Below, piece after piece: positions 17,848 to 27,218 of a stretch of 64,000 nt of DNA (its first letter is position 1; the number at the start of each line of letters is the position of its first letter). This DNA is from Novosphingobium sp. (GTDB taxonomy: Bacteria > Pseudomonadota > Alphaproteobacteria > Sphingomonadales > Sphingomonadaceae). The translations under genes and the position numbers were made by a program. The DNA lies in the NCBI RefSeq assembly GCF_027489515.1, contig NZ_JAIXZS010000101.1, forward strand, positions 42,246-106,245. The letters are read 5' to 3'. The notes beneath the pieces are model-generated. The model had not been told where the DNA came from. It did no database searches and saw nothing but the letters and a program-made list of their open reading frames with translations.

Positions 17848-18846
17848 ATGACAAACCCAAGTCCCGAAATCACCCCTGCCCCCGAGGCCCGTCTACCAAC
17901 CCGCGAGGGCGTGCTCCGCGCTGCCGACAAGATCGCCGCGCTGGTGCCGCGAACCCCGCTGCTGCCGCTGGAATTGCCGGACGGCGCAACGGTCTGGTGC
18001 AAGGCGGAATGCCTGCAGCCGGTGGGCGCGTTCAAGATCCGCGGCGCGTGGCACCGTCTGACCGATCTGAGCGAGGACGAGCGTACACGCGGCGTAGTAG
18101 CGGTCTCGAGCGGCAACCATGCGCAAGGCGTCGCCTGGGCCGCACGGCGGCTGGGCATTGCCGCCACCATCGTGATGCCGTCCGACGCGCCAGCGGTGAA
18201 GCTGAACGAGACGCGGCGGCTTGGCGCCGAAGTGGTGCCTTATGAGCGGATGACCCAGTCGCGCGACGCCATAGCGGCAGAGATCTGCGCCGAGCGCGGG
18301 TCAGTCCTCGTCCATGCCTATGGCGATCCTTGGGTGATCGAGGGACAGGGCAGCGCCGGGATCGAACTGGCCAGCCAGATGGAATGCTTCGCGGGCGGCG
18401 GGCCAACGCGGATCGTGACGCCCTGCGCTGGCGGCGGCCTTGCTTCAGGCCTGGCGCTTGCCTGCCCGGAGGCGGAGGTCGTACCGGTTGAACCGGAGGG
18501 TTGGGACGATGTTCGGCGCAGCCTGGCAGGCGGCGCGATTGTGACCGTCGGCGCCAATCCGCCAACAACGGCATGTGATGCGCTGCAGGCGCTGACAACG
18601 TTCCCGATCAACTTTGCCGTCATGACGTCACACGGCATGCAAGGGCAGGCCGTGAGCGAGGCCGAGGTGCGCGCGGCGCAGGCCTATGCCTTTGCCAAGC
18701 TGCGTCTGGTGGTCGAGCCGGGCGGTGCGGCAGCGCTGGCAGCCGTTCTGGCGGGCAAGGTGCCGGCGGACGGGCGCACGGCAGTCATCCTATCGGGCGG
18801 GAACGTTGATCCAGCGGCCTTTGCGCGGGTGATCGCGGACAATTGA
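17848..18846 (+). CDS. Threonine/serine ammonia-lyase (PLP fold type II)
   Basis: 332 residues of the tryptophan-synthase-beta fold. CLQPVGAFKIRGAW holds the PLP lysine; VAVSSGNHAQGVAWAA is the substrate-binding loop; TPCAGGGLASGLAL is the Gly-rich phosphate loop; ILSGGNVDP is the C-terminal serine motif. No ACT regulatory domain follows, so it is a short catabolic-type enzyme, either threonine dehydratase or serine dehydratase/racemase. Two starts exist six bases apart; the second ATG has AGGG at seven-base spacing and is preferred. Confidence 0.88.
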   Translation: MTNPSPEITPAPEARLPTREGVLRAADKIAALVPRTPLLPLELPDGATVWCKAECLQPVGAFKIRGAWHRLTDLSEDERTRGVVAVSSGNHAQGVAWAARRLGIAATIVMPSDAPAVKLNETRRLGAEVVPYERMTQSRDAIAAEICAERGSVLVHAYGDPWVIEGQGSAGIELASQMECFAGGGPTRIVTPCAGGGLASGLALACPEAEVVPVEPEGWDDVRRSLAGGAIVTVGANPPTTACDALQALTTFPINFAVMTSHGMQGQAVSEAEVRAAQAYAFAKLRLVVEPGGAAALAAVLAGKVPADGRTAVILSGGNVDPAAFARVIADN

Positions 18847-18856
18847 TCGGTTGCAT

Positions 18857-18873
18857 TTGACAATCGAATTGTC
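18857..18873 (+). promoter_or_regulatory. Palindrome overlapping a TTGACA box upstream of the MAPEG gene
   Basis: A consensus-like TTGACA hexamer at 18857-18862 overlaps a perfect inverted repeat GACAAT-CGA-ATTGTC at 18859-18873. This is the arrangement expected of an operator for a dimeric repressor on a -35 box. No convincing -10 hexamer at 17 bases is visible, so the promoter reading is tentative. Confidence 0.35.
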
Positions 18874-18914
18874 GCTGTTCACCTTGATCTTAACAATAAT
18901 CGGGGGTGTTAGCG

Positions 18915-19355
18915 ATGACGGGAATGGAAATCCTGAAGCCGGTGGTAGCGCTGGCGGCGTGGACGATGATGATGTGGGTGTGGATGTATGCCACCCGCAT
19001 TCCTGCGATAACGGCGCTGCCCAAGTCGGATGATCCGAATGCCGATATAGGCTGGACTGGCGCCAAACTGGAAGCATTGCTTGCGCCGAACATCCAGTGG
19101 AAAGCCCATAATTACAACCACCTGCATGAAGCTCCTACGGTTTTCTATGCTGTGGCGCTGGTCCTCGCGCTGATCGGTCAGGGCGACGGTGTGAATCTGA
19201 TGATCGCGTGGGCCTATGTTGCCCTGCGCGTGGTGCACTCGATCTTCCAGTCAACCGTGAACAAGGTCGCGCCGCGCTTTGCCCTCTTTACGCTTTCCAG
19301 CGTCGCGCTGATGGCCCTGATCCTGCACGCCGCGATGGCGGTATTCACGGCCTGA
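18915..19355 (+). CDS. MAPEG family membrane protein
   Basis: 146-residue protein with four predicted membrane segments. The WKAHNYNHLHEAPTVFYAVALVLAL stretch and the ALRVVHSIFQSTVNKVAPRF stretch match the MAPEG (membrane-associated eicosanoid and glutathione metabolism) family; bacterial members have uncertain glutathione-linked roles. ATG 18915 has GGGGG eight bases upstream and is preferred over the in-frame GTG at 18906. The last 11 bases overlap the convergent methyltransferase gene. Confidence 0.85.
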   Translation: MTGMEILKPVVALAAWTMMMWVWMYATRIPAITALPKSDDPNADIGWTGAKLEALLAPNIQWKAHNYNHLHEAPTVFYAVALVLALIGQGDGVNLMIAWAYVALRVVHSIFQSTVNKVAPRFALFTLSSVALMALILHAAMAVFTA

Positions 19356-20550
19356 CGAACAGGCTCGCCAGTTCGACGTGGGTGGACCAGCGGAACTGGC
19401 CCACCGGCACGAGCCCGGCGAGCCGGTAGCCGCCTTCGATCAACGTCACGGCATCTTTGGCCCAGCTTGCTGGATTGCAGCTGACATAGACGATCCGCGG
19501 GACGACCGAGGTGGCGAGTTGCAGGACCTGTTCGCGCGCGCCGGCGCGGGGTGGATCGAGCAGGACTGCGGCAAAGCGATCAAGCTCGGCCTTTTGCAGC
19601 GGATTGCGGAACAGGTCGCGGTGGAGCGCGTGGACCGGCCTGCCGTGCATCCGGGCAGCGGATTGGCAGGCCATATGCGCATCACGCGCAGCCTCGACCG
19701 CAAGGACCTTGGTCCCCGGCCCTGCCAATGCAAAGGCAAACGTTCCGAGACCGGAGAAGAGATCGGCAACCGTGGCGGCGCCTTCTAGCCAGCCTTGCGC
19801 CGCGGCGACGAGGGCGTTCTCGCCATCGCGTGTCGCTTGCAGAAACGCCCCCGGCGGCAGGCCAACCGGCACACCGCCAAGCGTTACCGTAACCGGATCG
19901 GGTTCCCACACCGCTTCCGGCCCATCACCCTGGTTTAGCGTCAGCCGGGCAATGCCGTTGTCGCGCGCGAAATCGAGTAGAGCCTCGGTCTGGGCCAGGC
20001 CTTCCATCCTGATTCCGGCCATATCGACAGTCGGTCCCTGGTCGGCCAGTGTCAGAGCGACATCGGCGGCGAGGCTACGTTCGCTGCGCGCCTCGAGCAG
20101 GCGCCGCAGAGGCCCGACAAGCGCGGCCAGTTCGGGCGCAAGGACCGGGCATTCCCTAAGATCCACGATCTTGTGCGAGCCAGCCTCGCGAAAGCCGATG
20201 ACGACCCGCTTGCCGATGGCCTGGGCGTGCAGCGTGGCACGGCGGCGCGTGGCGGGTGGTGAAAGGTGTGCCGGCGCGACCTCGCCCGGATCAAGCCCCT
20301 GCCCTCGTGCAGCGCCTTCGACCCGGCCGCCGACATAGGCTGCCAGCGCGGCTTCCGAGAGATGCTGGAGCTGGCAGCCGCCGCAAGCCGGAAAGTGGCG
20401 GCATGACGGCGCGGCATGGTCCGGCCCGTGGGTCAGCCTGCCGTCTGCCTCCAGAACGTCACCCGGCGCAGCGAGCGCAACGTAACGTCCATCGACGGTC
20501 TGGCCTTCGCCTTTGGCGGCAACGCGGATGATAAGGCCGGGGTTCGTCAT
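19345..20550 (-). CDS. TrmA/RlmD-family 23S rRNA or tRNA (uracil-5-)-methyltransferase
   Basis: 401-residue SAM-dependent RNA methyltransferase. CRHFPACGGCQLQH plus a later RECPVL cysteine form the [4Fe-4S] site seen in RlmD-type enzymes. The SAM core is VADLFSGLGTFAFALA, then LLDPPRAGAREQV and the nucleophile motif YVSCNPASWAKD. An N-terminal TRAM-like strand region is short. The exact target uridine cannot be told from sequence. It overlaps nnr by four bases (ATGA), so translation is coupled. Confidence 0.9.
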   Translation of the reverse strand: MTNPGLIIRVAAKGEGQTVDGRYVALAAPGDVLEADGRLTHGPDHAAPSCRHFPACGGCQLQHLSEAALAAYVGGRVEGAARGQGLDPGEVAPAHLSPPATRRRATLHAQAIGKRVVIGFREAGSHKIVDLRECPVLAPELAALVGPLRRLLEARSERSLAADVALTLADQGPTVDMAGIRMEGLAQTEALLDFARDNGIARLTLNQGDGPEAVWEPDPVTVTLGGVPVGLPPGAFLQATRDGENALVAAAQGWLEGAATVADLFSGLGTFAFALAGPGTKVLAVEAARDAHMACQSAARMHGRPVHALHRDLFRNPLQKAELDRFAAVLLDPPRAGAREQVLQLATSVVPRIVYVSCNPASWAKDAVTLIEGGYRLAGLVPVGQFRWSTHVELASLFVRP

Positions 20551-21944
20551 GAGAGCGCGGCGCTTAGGGCATAACCCGTAGCAGCCGCAAGGTCTCCGGC
20601 GGTAAATGCAGGTCCGCAGTGCCGCGCGGCCTCGCCATGGATCCAGAGGCCTTCCTGCGCGGCAAGGAACGCGTCGCCATGGACGGCAAGGCGGCTGGCG
20701 ATGATCCCGGCAAGCACGTCGCCGCTGCCGGCAACAGATAGCCAGGCCGAAGGGCGTGGCGAAACCGTTACCGCACCGCCGGGGCTGGCGATCAGACTGT
20801 CGGCACCCTTGAGGAGGACAATGGCCTGCGCAGCTTGCGCCAGAGCCGCCGCACGGGCGCGGCGGGTGCCCTTGCCGGGCAGGCCGAAGGCGGTTTCCAG
20901 CGCTGCCATTTCGCCCTCATGCGGCGTCAGGACGCGCGGGGCGGTGCCTGGGCTGTCCGGACGCAACAGCACGAGCGCATCGGCGTCAATCACGACCGGG
21001 CGATCCGCGGCCAGCGCGGCGGTGAGGCGCGCAGCAGCCTCGGCGTCCCGGCCCAGCCCGGGGCCAACGAGGATTGCCGCAAGCCTCGGATCGCCAAGAG
21101 CGCCAAGTCCTGTGACGTCACAGACCAGCGATGGCGGGACGCCCTCAGGCCGCGTGGGGGCCAGCAGCTTCACATAGCCCGCACCGGAGCGCTGCGCGGC
21201 TTCGGCGCAAAGCAAGGCCGCGCCGGGCATGGCCCCGGCGACCACGGCCAGCAGGCCCCGTCGATATTTGTGAGCATCAGCCGCGGGCGGCGTGATAGAT
21301 GGCTTGCCGAGCACTCTCGCCGCGCCCGGCACCGCTGCCACGCCGATATCGACAAGCCGCAGCGCGCCCATCAGCGGCGCAGCGGGCATCGCAAAATGCG
21401 CGTGCTTCCACGCACCCAGTGCAACGGTGACGTCAAACGCTGGAAGGCCGGGATTGAGCACTGCGCCGCTATCGGCCTCGATCCCGCTGGGAAGATCTGC
21501 AGCGATGCGCAAGGAATGGCTTTCGGCAAGGCCTGTCAGCAGCGCGAACAGGTCGTCCGGCAAGGGCCGTGAAAGGCCGCTGCCGAACAGGCAATCCAGC
21601 AGCACATCCCCGCGCGGCAAGAAGCCCGGGCCGTGTACTTCGCCCTTGTAGAGCGAACATGCCGTCATGGCCTCGGGTGTAGTCGGCGCGCGCGCGGCGA
21701 TCACGTTCACGGAGACACCGTGCTCCATCAGGTGCCGCGCCGCAACGTAACCGTCCCCGCCATTATTGCCGGGACCGCAGAGCACGGTGACCGATCGCCC
21801 GCACCCAAGCCGCCGCGCCCATTCGCCGAGCGCGCGGCCGGCCACTTCCATCAGGGCCTGCGCAGGGGTGCCGCCGTCGATGAGCGCCGCTTCGGCACCG
21901 CGCATCGCGGCAACATCGAGGACTTGGGCTAAGTCAGCCGGCAT
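20547..21944 (-). CDS. nnr: Bifunctional NAD(P)H-hydrate epimerase / ADP-dependent hydrate dehydratase
   Basis: 465-residue metabolite-repair enzyme. The N-terminal YjeF_N domain has [21 protein letters not shown] and [12 protein letters not shown], which recognises NADHX epimers. The C-terminal carbohydrate-kinase-like domain has [45 protein letters not shown] and the final [14 protein letters not shown] motif, which dehydrates NADHX. The chosen ATG overlaps the ilvD end by 11 bases; the ORF extends 20 codons further upstream inside ilvD. Confidence 0.94.
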   Translation of the reverse strand: MPADLAQVLDVAAMRGAEAALIDGGTPAQALMEVAGRALGEWARRLGCGRSVTVLCGPGNNGGDGYVAARHLMEHGVSVNVIAARAPTTPEAMTACSLYKGEVHGPGFLPRGDVLLDCLFGSGLSRPLPDDLFALLTGLAESHSLRIAADLPSGIEADSGAVLNPGLPAFDVTVALGAWKHAHFAMPAAPLMGALRLVDIGVAAVPGAARVLGKPSITPPAADAHKYRRGLLAVVAGAMPGAALLCAEAAQRSGAGYVKLLAPTRPEGVPPSLVCDVTGLGALGDPRLAAILVGPGLGRDAEAAARLTAALAADRPVVIDADALVLLRPDSPGTAPRVLTPHEGEMAALETAFGLPGKGTRRARAAALAQAAQAIVLLKGADSLIASPGGAVTVSPRPSAWLSVAGSGDVLAGIIASRLAVHGDAFLAAQEGLWIHGEAARHCGPAFTAGDLAAATGYALSAALS

Positions 21945-23802
21945 CCTGCGTGCCGCTTGTGCGGACAATGCCGGAAAGATCGCGAACACCGCCGCGCGCA
22001 GCACTGGTCGTCATCAGCGCATAAGCCTGCAGCGCAAGGCTGACCTTGCGTGGGCGCGGCTTCACCGGCTGCCATCCGCGTGCCTCGGCGGCCTTGCGGC
22101 GCTCGGCGAGCGTGGCGTCATCGACCATGAGATTGATCGAGCGGGCAGGAATGTCGATTTCGATGCGATCGCCGGTCTCGACGAGGCCGATCGTGCCGCC
22201 CTCTGCCGCCTCGGGTGAGCAGTGACCAATCGAGAGGCCCGAAGTACCGCCCGAGAAGCGTCCGTCGGTGACCAGCGCACAGGCCGCGCCGAGGCCCTTC
22301 GATTTGAGGTAGCTGGTTGGATAGAGCATTTCCTGCATGCCCGGCCCGCCGCGCGGACCTTCGTAGCGGATGAGGACAACGTCGCCCGCCTCGACTTGCC
22401 CGGTGAGGATTGCGGTGACGGCAGCGTCCTGGCTTTCATAGACCTTGGCCGGGCCACTGAACTTCAGAATCTTCTCGTCAACCCCGGCGGTCTTTACGAT
22501 GCAGCCGTCTCTGGCGAGATTGCCGAACAGCACAGCAAGCCCGCCGTCCTGGCTGAAGGCGTGTTCGGCCGAGCGGATCACGCCGGTCTCGCGGTCGAGA
22601 TCGAGCTCCTTCCAGCGGCGCGACTGGCTGAAGGCGATTTGCGTGGGCACGCCGCCGGGCGCCGCCTTGAAGAATTCGTGGACTTCAGGGTCGTTGCTGC
22701 GCGAGATATCCCACTTGGCAATGGCCTCGCCCATGGTCGCACTGTGCACGGTGGGCAGATCGGTGTGGAGGAGGCCGGCACGCTCAAGCTGGCCGAGAAT
22801 TGCCATGATTCCGCCGGCACGGTGGACATCTTCCATGTGGACGTCGGACTTGGCGGGCGCGACCTTGGAAAGGCAGGGTACGCGGCGCGACAGGCGGTCG
22901 ATATCCGCCATTGTAAAATCGACACCCGCTTCATGGGCGGCGGCGAGAAGATGCAGCACGGTATTGGTCGAGCCGCCCATCGCGATATCGAGGCTCATCG
23001 CGTTCTCGAAGGCGCGGAAGCTGGCAATCTGGCGCGGAAGGACGCTCTCGTCGTTCTCCTCGTAATAGCGGTGGCACAGCGCGACGGCGCGGCGGCCGGC
23101 CTCGCGGAACAAGCGCTCGCGGTCGGCGTGAGTGGCGAGTACCGAGCCGTTGCCAGGGAGCGAGAGGCCCAGCGCTTCGGTGAGACAGTTCATCGAGTTC
23201 GCGGTGAACATGCCCGAGCACGAGCCGCAGGTCGGGCATGCGGAACGCTCGATCGTCTCGACTTCCTCGTCGGTGTACTTCTCGTCCGCAGCCGCAACCA
23301 TCGCATCAACGAGGTCGAGCGCGACTTCCTTGCCCTTCAGCAGCACCTTGCCCGCTTCCATCGGCCCGCCCGAGACGAACACCGCAGGGATGTTGATGCG
23401 CATCGCGGCCATGAGCATGCCCGGCGTGATCTTGTCGCAATTCGAGATGCAGACCATCGCATCGGCGCAGTGCGCGTTGACCATGTATTCCACGCTGTCG
23501 GCGATGAGATCGCGGCTGGGGAGCGAATAGAGCATCCCGTCGTGGCCCATGGCGATGCCGTCGTCGACCGCGATCGTATTGAATTCCTTGGCGACACCAC
23601 CTGCCGCCTCGATCTCGCGCGCCACGAGTTGGCCGAGGTCCTTGAGATGGACGTGGCCGGGCACAAACTGGGTGAAGCTGTTGACGACGGCGATGATCGG
23701 CTTGCCGAAATCGCTGTCCTTCATGCCCGTTGCGCGCCACAGGCCGCGCGCGCCCGCCATGTTGCGACCATGGGTGGTGGTTCTGGAACGATAGACCGGC
23801 AT
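21934..23802 (-). CDS. ilvD: Dihydroxy-acid dehydratase
   Basis: 622-residue Fe-S enzyme of branched-chain amino acid synthesis that converts dihydroxyacids to 2-ketoacids. [20 protein letters not shown] is the family N-terminus. Cluster cysteines are in [13 protein letters not shown] and [31 protein letters not shown] and the [20 protein letters not shown]-terminal motif are conserved. A long upstream in-frame extension is not real. An alternative ATG two codons earlier lies only one base from AAGAGAG, so the second ATG with better spacing is preferred. Confidence 0.97.
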   Translation of the reverse strand: MPVYRSRTTTHGRNMAGARGLWRATGMKDSDFGKPIIAVVNSFTQFVPGHVHLKDLGQLVAREIEAAGGVAKEFNTIAVDDGIAMGHDGMLYSLPSRDLIADSVEYMVNAHCADAMVCISNCDKITPGMLMAAMRINIPAVFVSGGPMEAGKVLLKGKEVALDLVDAMVAAADEKYTDEEVETIERSACPTCGSCSGMFTANSMNCLTEALGLSLPGNGSVLATHADRERLFREAGRRAVALCHRYYEENDESVLPRQIASFRAFENAMSLDIAMGGSTNTVLHLLAAAHEAGVDFTMADIDRLSRRVPCLSKVAPAKSDVHMEDVHRAGGIMAILGQLERAGLLHTDLPTVHSATMGEAIAKWDISRSNDPEVHEFFKAAPGGVPTQIAFSQSRRWKELDLDRETGVIRSAEHAFSQDGGLAVLFGNLARDGCIVKTAGVDEKILKFSGPAKVYESQDAAVTAILTGQVEAGDVVLIRYEGPRGGPGMQEMLYPTSYLKSKGLGAACALVTDGRFSGGTSGLSIGHCSPEAAEGGTIGLVETGDRIEIDIPARSINLMVDDATLAERRKAAEARGWQPVKPRPRKVSLALQAYALMTTSAARGGVRDLSGIVRTSGTQDAG

Positions 23803-23917
23803 TGGCATTCTCTCTTGCAAAGTCTGGCGCTCGCCCAAGCGGCGATAATGCTGCGCACCTAGCGCAAGTGCGCTTTCGGGTCGAAAGTAATCTCCGCAAC
23901 CATCCCACCCACGGCCC

Positions 23918-24646
23918 TCAGGCGCTGAACGCGATGGCCACCTGGTTAGCAATGCGGGACAGGCGTTCGGCCCAGAGCGCATGGTTCTCCGGATCCGCGA
24001 TCTGGTCCTGTCGCACTTCAACGCCGAAGTACGGCCGGCCTTCTGCCTCGGCATGCCGGTTCATCGTCGCGTTGAGCAGGCGGCCGGAATAGGGTTCCTG
24101 ATCGCCGACGACGAGGCCCTCGGCCTCGAGCAGCGGGATCGCGAGGCGCGCGGCGCGATCATCCTCGTTGTAGAGCACGCCGACCTGCCACGGGCGCTGC
24201 TGCGATGGATCGCTGGTGAGTTGCGGCGTGAAGCTGTGGAGCGAGAGGATCAGCGCTGGCGGCGCTGCATCGAGCAACCGCGCGAGGGCTTCGTGGTAGG
24301 GCCGGTAGAAGCGCGCGAGGCGGGCTTCGTGGCCGGCGTGGTCCAGCGCATTGCCGGGAATGGCACGGCCGTCGCTGGCGATCGGGCAGACCGTGGGGCC
24401 GTGCTCGTCGCGGTTGAAATCGCAGACAAGGCGGCTGACACCGCCAAGGAACGCAGCGATGCCGGGGCGCTGCGCCATCTGGGCGGCGACACCGGCGACG
24501 CCGATATCGACGGCGATGTGCTGTTCCAGCAATGCAGGATCGATCCCGAGGTCGATATCTTCGGGTACACGATTGGAGGCATGATCGGATACGACGAGAA
24601 TGCCGCCGAAGCGCGGGGTGCCGAGGATCTGGGAGGCTTCGCTCAT
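23918..24646 (-). CDS. N-formylglutamate amidohydrolase family protein
   Basis: 242-residue zinc-dependent amidohydrolase family (HutG-like). [15 protein letters not shown] opens the fold, DIGVAGVA and [13 protein letters not shown] follow, and LSLHSFTPQ plus [31 protein letters not shown] hold the conserved His/Glu positions. The true substrate is uncertain because no histidine-utilisation genes lie nearby. It overlaps ispE by four bases (ATGA). The 115-base gap before ilvD should contain the ilvD promoter. Confidence 0.85.
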   Translation of the reverse strand: MSEASQILGTPRFGGILVVSDHASNRVPEDIDLGIDPALLEQHIAVDIGVAGVAAQMAQRPGIAAFLGGVSRLVCDFNRDEHGPTVCPIASDGRAIPGNALDHAGHEARLARFYRPYHEALARLLDAAPPALILSLHSFTPQLTSDPSQQRPWQVGVLYNEDDRAARLAIPLLEAEGLVVGDQEPYSGRLLNATMNRHAEAEGRPYFGVEVRQDQIADPENHALWAERLSRIANQVAIAFSA

Positions 24647-25476
24647 CTGAGATTTCCCGCAAGGCGCCACCATGCGGGCGGCAAAGCGTCGGCGGCAGCA
24701 TCGCGGGCCTCGCCAGTGTCGTACAGCGCAAAGCAGGTCGCACCGGAACCAGACATGCGGGCAAGCCAAGCACCGCTGGCCTGCAAAGCGGCGATGACGT
24801 CAGCAATCTGAGGAACAAGCTGGATGGCACTTGGCTCAAGATCGTTGCGGCCCTCGCGCGCAATGGTGCGCAAATCGCCTGACGGCATGGGGCCTCTATC
24901 AATCCCATCCCAGCCCTTGAACACCGGGCCAGTGGCAAGCGGGATGCGCGGATTGACGAGAAGGACAGCTGTTCCGGCGAGATCGTTGACGACAGGTTCC
25001 AGTTCGGTTCCTGTCCCCCGTCCGATACAGGCCTCGCTGAGGACGCAGGCGGGAACATCGGCACCGAGCTTGGCGGCGCGTTCATGCCAATCATCCGGCA
25101 GACCATGCGCGCGCTCGACCATGCGGAACACCGCGCCAGCATCCGCCGAACCGCCGCCAAGGCCTGCCGCAACGGGGAGTCGCTTCTCGAGCGTCACCGC
25201 CCAGTCCTTGCCATGAGGCAATGAATTCAAAGCTTTGGCGACGATATTTCCAAAGGGATCGGAAAGTCCGGTTGCGAATTCACCCATGACATGGAGGCAG
25301 TCCGCGTCCGCCGGTTCCGCAGCCATCTCGTCACCCGCATCGATGAAGGCGAACAGCGTCTCAAGCTCATGATAGCCATCCTCGCGCTGCCGCCGGATGT
25401 GCAGCGCAAGGTTGATCTTGGCGTAGGCGGTTTCGCGCATCGTGGCCGCCCGCCCGGTCAGGGCGGGCTGATCCAT
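24643..25476 (-). CDS. ispE: 4-(cytidine 5'-diphospho)-2-C-methyl-D-erythritol kinase
   Basis: 277-residue GHMP kinase of the MEP isoprenoid pathway. ETAYAKINLALHIRRQREDGYHEL is the family start, LPVAAGLGGGSADAGAVFR is the ATP-binding glycine loop and RMSGSGATCFALYDT is the C-terminal GHMP motif. The start MDQPALTG begins inside the TGATG overlap with the ETF-QO stop; a second ATG 12 codons in (MRETAYAK) is an alternative. It is part of a tightly coupled ETF-QO, ispE, amidohydrolase row. Confidence 0.95.
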   Translation of the reverse strand: MDQPALTGRAATMRETAYAKINLALHIRRQREDGYHELETLFAFIDAGDEMAAEPADADCLHVMGEFATGLSDPFGNIVAKALNSLPHGKDWAVTLEKRLPVAAGLGGGSADAGAVFRMVERAHGLPDDWHERAAKLGADVPACVLSEACIGRGTGTELEPVVNDLAGTAVLLVNPRIPLATGPVFKGWDGIDRGPMPSGDLRTIAREGRNDLEPSAIQLVPQIADVIAALQASGAWLARMSGSGATCFALYDTGEARDAAADALPPAWWRLAGNLR

Positions 25477-27122
25477 CACATGTTCGGGTAGTTCGGGCCG
25501 CCGCCGCCTTCGGGCGTCACCCATTCGATGTTCTGCGTCGTGTCCTTGATATCGCAGGTCTTGCAGTGGACGCAGTTCTGGGCGTTGATCTGGAGGCGCG
25601 GGTTGCCGTCTTCGCCGGTCAGGAACTCATAGACGCCTGCCGGGCAGAAACGCGCTTCGGGACCGGCATAGAGCGGCAGGTTGATCCGCGTCGGAACGGT
25701 CGGGTCCTTGAGCACGAGGTGGCACGGCTGGTCCTCCTCATGGTTGGTGTAGGAGAACGAAACCGAGGTCAGGCGGTCGAAGCTGATCACGCCATCGGGC
25801 TTGGGATATTCGATCGGCTTGAACAGATCGGCACGCATCGTGTGTTCGCTGTCCTTGTGGTGCTTCATCGCGCCGATCGGATTGATCTTGAGCACGCGCG
25901 CCCACATGTCCGCCCCTGCAAGTGCCGTACCGAGCGAGCCGCCGAACTTGGCGACCAGCGGCTGGGCGTTCTGGACGAGCTTGAGTTCCTTCGCGATCCA
26001 GCTTTCGCGCACGGCGCTGTCGTATTCGCCGAGTTCATCCTGCTCCCGACCGTTCGCCATGGCGGCGGCAATCGCTTCGGCGGCGAGCATCCCGCTCTTC
26101 ATCGCGGTGTGGCTGCCCTTGATGCGCGGTACGTTGACGAAGCCCGCCGAGCAGCCGATCAGTGCGCCGCCGGGGAAGGCCAGGCGCGGCACAGACTGCC
26201 AGCCACCTTCGTTGATCGCTCGCGCGCCGTAAGAGACGCGGCGGCCACCCTCGAGGATTTCCCGGATGGCGGGATGCTGCTTCCAGCGCTGGAATTCCTC
26301 GTAAGGATAGACGTAGGGGTTCGCGTAATCGAGCGCGGTCACGAAACCGAGTGCGACTTGATTGTTCGCCTGGTGGTAGAGGAAGCCGCCACCCCAGGTG
26401 TTGCTTTCCGAAAGCGGCCAGCCCTGCGTATGAATGACACGGCCAGGCACGTGCTTTTCAGGATCGATGTCCCAAAGTTCCTTGATGCCGATGCCGTAGA
26501 CCTGCGGCTGGCAGTCGCGCTCAAGGTCGTATTTGGCCTTCAACTGCTTTGTGAGGTGTCCGCGCGCACCCTCTGCAAACAGTGTGTATTTCGCAAGAAG
26601 CTCCATGCCAGGCTGATAGTCGGGCTTCTTGCTGCCATCCTTGGCGATGCCCATGTCGCCAGTCGCGACGCCCCGAACGGCGCCCTTGTCGTCGTAAAGG
26701 ATTTCGGCAGCAGGGAAGCCCGGAAAAATCTCGACGCCAAGCTCGGCCGCCTGTTCGGCGAGCCAGCGACAGAGGTTGCCGAGGCTTCCCGTGTAGTTGC
26801 CATGGTTCGACAGGAACGGCGGCATCATGAGGTGCGGGAGCGCGGTCTTGCCGCTGCGGGTCAGCACCCAGTGCCAGTTGTCGGTGACCGGGGTCTCGGC
26901 CATTGGGCACCCCTGATCTCGCCATTCGGGCAGGAGTTCGTCGAGCGCCTTGGGATCGACGACCGCGCCCGAGAGGATGTGCGCGCCGATTTCCGAGCCT
27001 TTTTCGAGGATACAGACCGATATCTCGGAATTGACCTGCTTGAGGCGGATCGCTGCAGCCAAGCCCGCTGGCCCGCCGCCGACAATCACGACGTCATACG
27101 GCATCGATTCCCGTTCGCTCAT
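25476..27122 (-). CDS. Electron-transfer flavoprotein-ubiquinone oxidoreductase
   Basis: 548-residue inner-membrane flavoenzyme that passes electrons from ETF to ubiquinone during fatty- and amino-acid oxidation. VVIVGGGPAGLAAAIRLKQ binds FAD; WLAEQAAELGVEIFPGF and YTLFAEGARGHLTKQL are family blocks; the C-terminal ferredoxin-like part has CPAGVYEF and NCVHCKTCDIKDTTQNIEW with the four [4Fe-4S] cysteines. ATG 27122 has GAGAGAG just upstream; a longer in-frame start is ignored. It is divergent from the UDG-like gene at 27219. Confidence 0.96.
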   Translation of the reverse strand: MSERESMPYDVVIVGGGPAGLAAAIRLKQVNSEISVCILEKGSEIGAHILSGAVVDPKALDELLPEWRDQGCPMAETPVTDNWHWVLTRSGKTALPHLMMPPFLSNHGNYTGSLGNLCRWLAEQAAELGVEIFPGFPAAEILYDDKGAVRGVATGDMGIAKDGSKKPDYQPGMELLAKYTLFAEGARGHLTKQLKAKYDLERDCQPQVYGIGIKELWDIDPEKHVPGRVIHTQGWPLSESNTWGGGFLYHQANNQVALGFVTALDYANPYVYPYEEFQRWKQHPAIREILEGGRRVSYGARAINEGGWQSVPRLAFPGGALIGCSAGFVNVPRIKGSHTAMKSGMLAAEAIAAAMANGREQDELGEYDSAVRESWIAKELKLVQNAQPLVAKFGGSLGTALAGADMWARVLKINPIGAMKHHKDSEHTMRADLFKPIEYPKPDGVISFDRLTSVSFSYTNHEEDQPCHLVLKDPTVPTRINLPLYAGPEARFCPAGVYEFLTGEDGNPRLQINAQNCVHCKTCDIKDTTQNIEWVTPEGGGGPNYPNM

Positions 27123-27218
27123 TCTCTCTCGCTCCGACCCCGGTTCGGGCACGTCATGCCCCATATTCCACGTGCTTGCCTTGAAAGCTGCGGCAAGCAA
27201 GGTCAAGACCGCTTGGTA

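Noticed and set aside
25566..27218. Upstream part of the long plus-strand frame ending at 28019
   Set aside because: It lies over ETF-QO on the other strand. Only the part from 27219 onward looks like a real protein.
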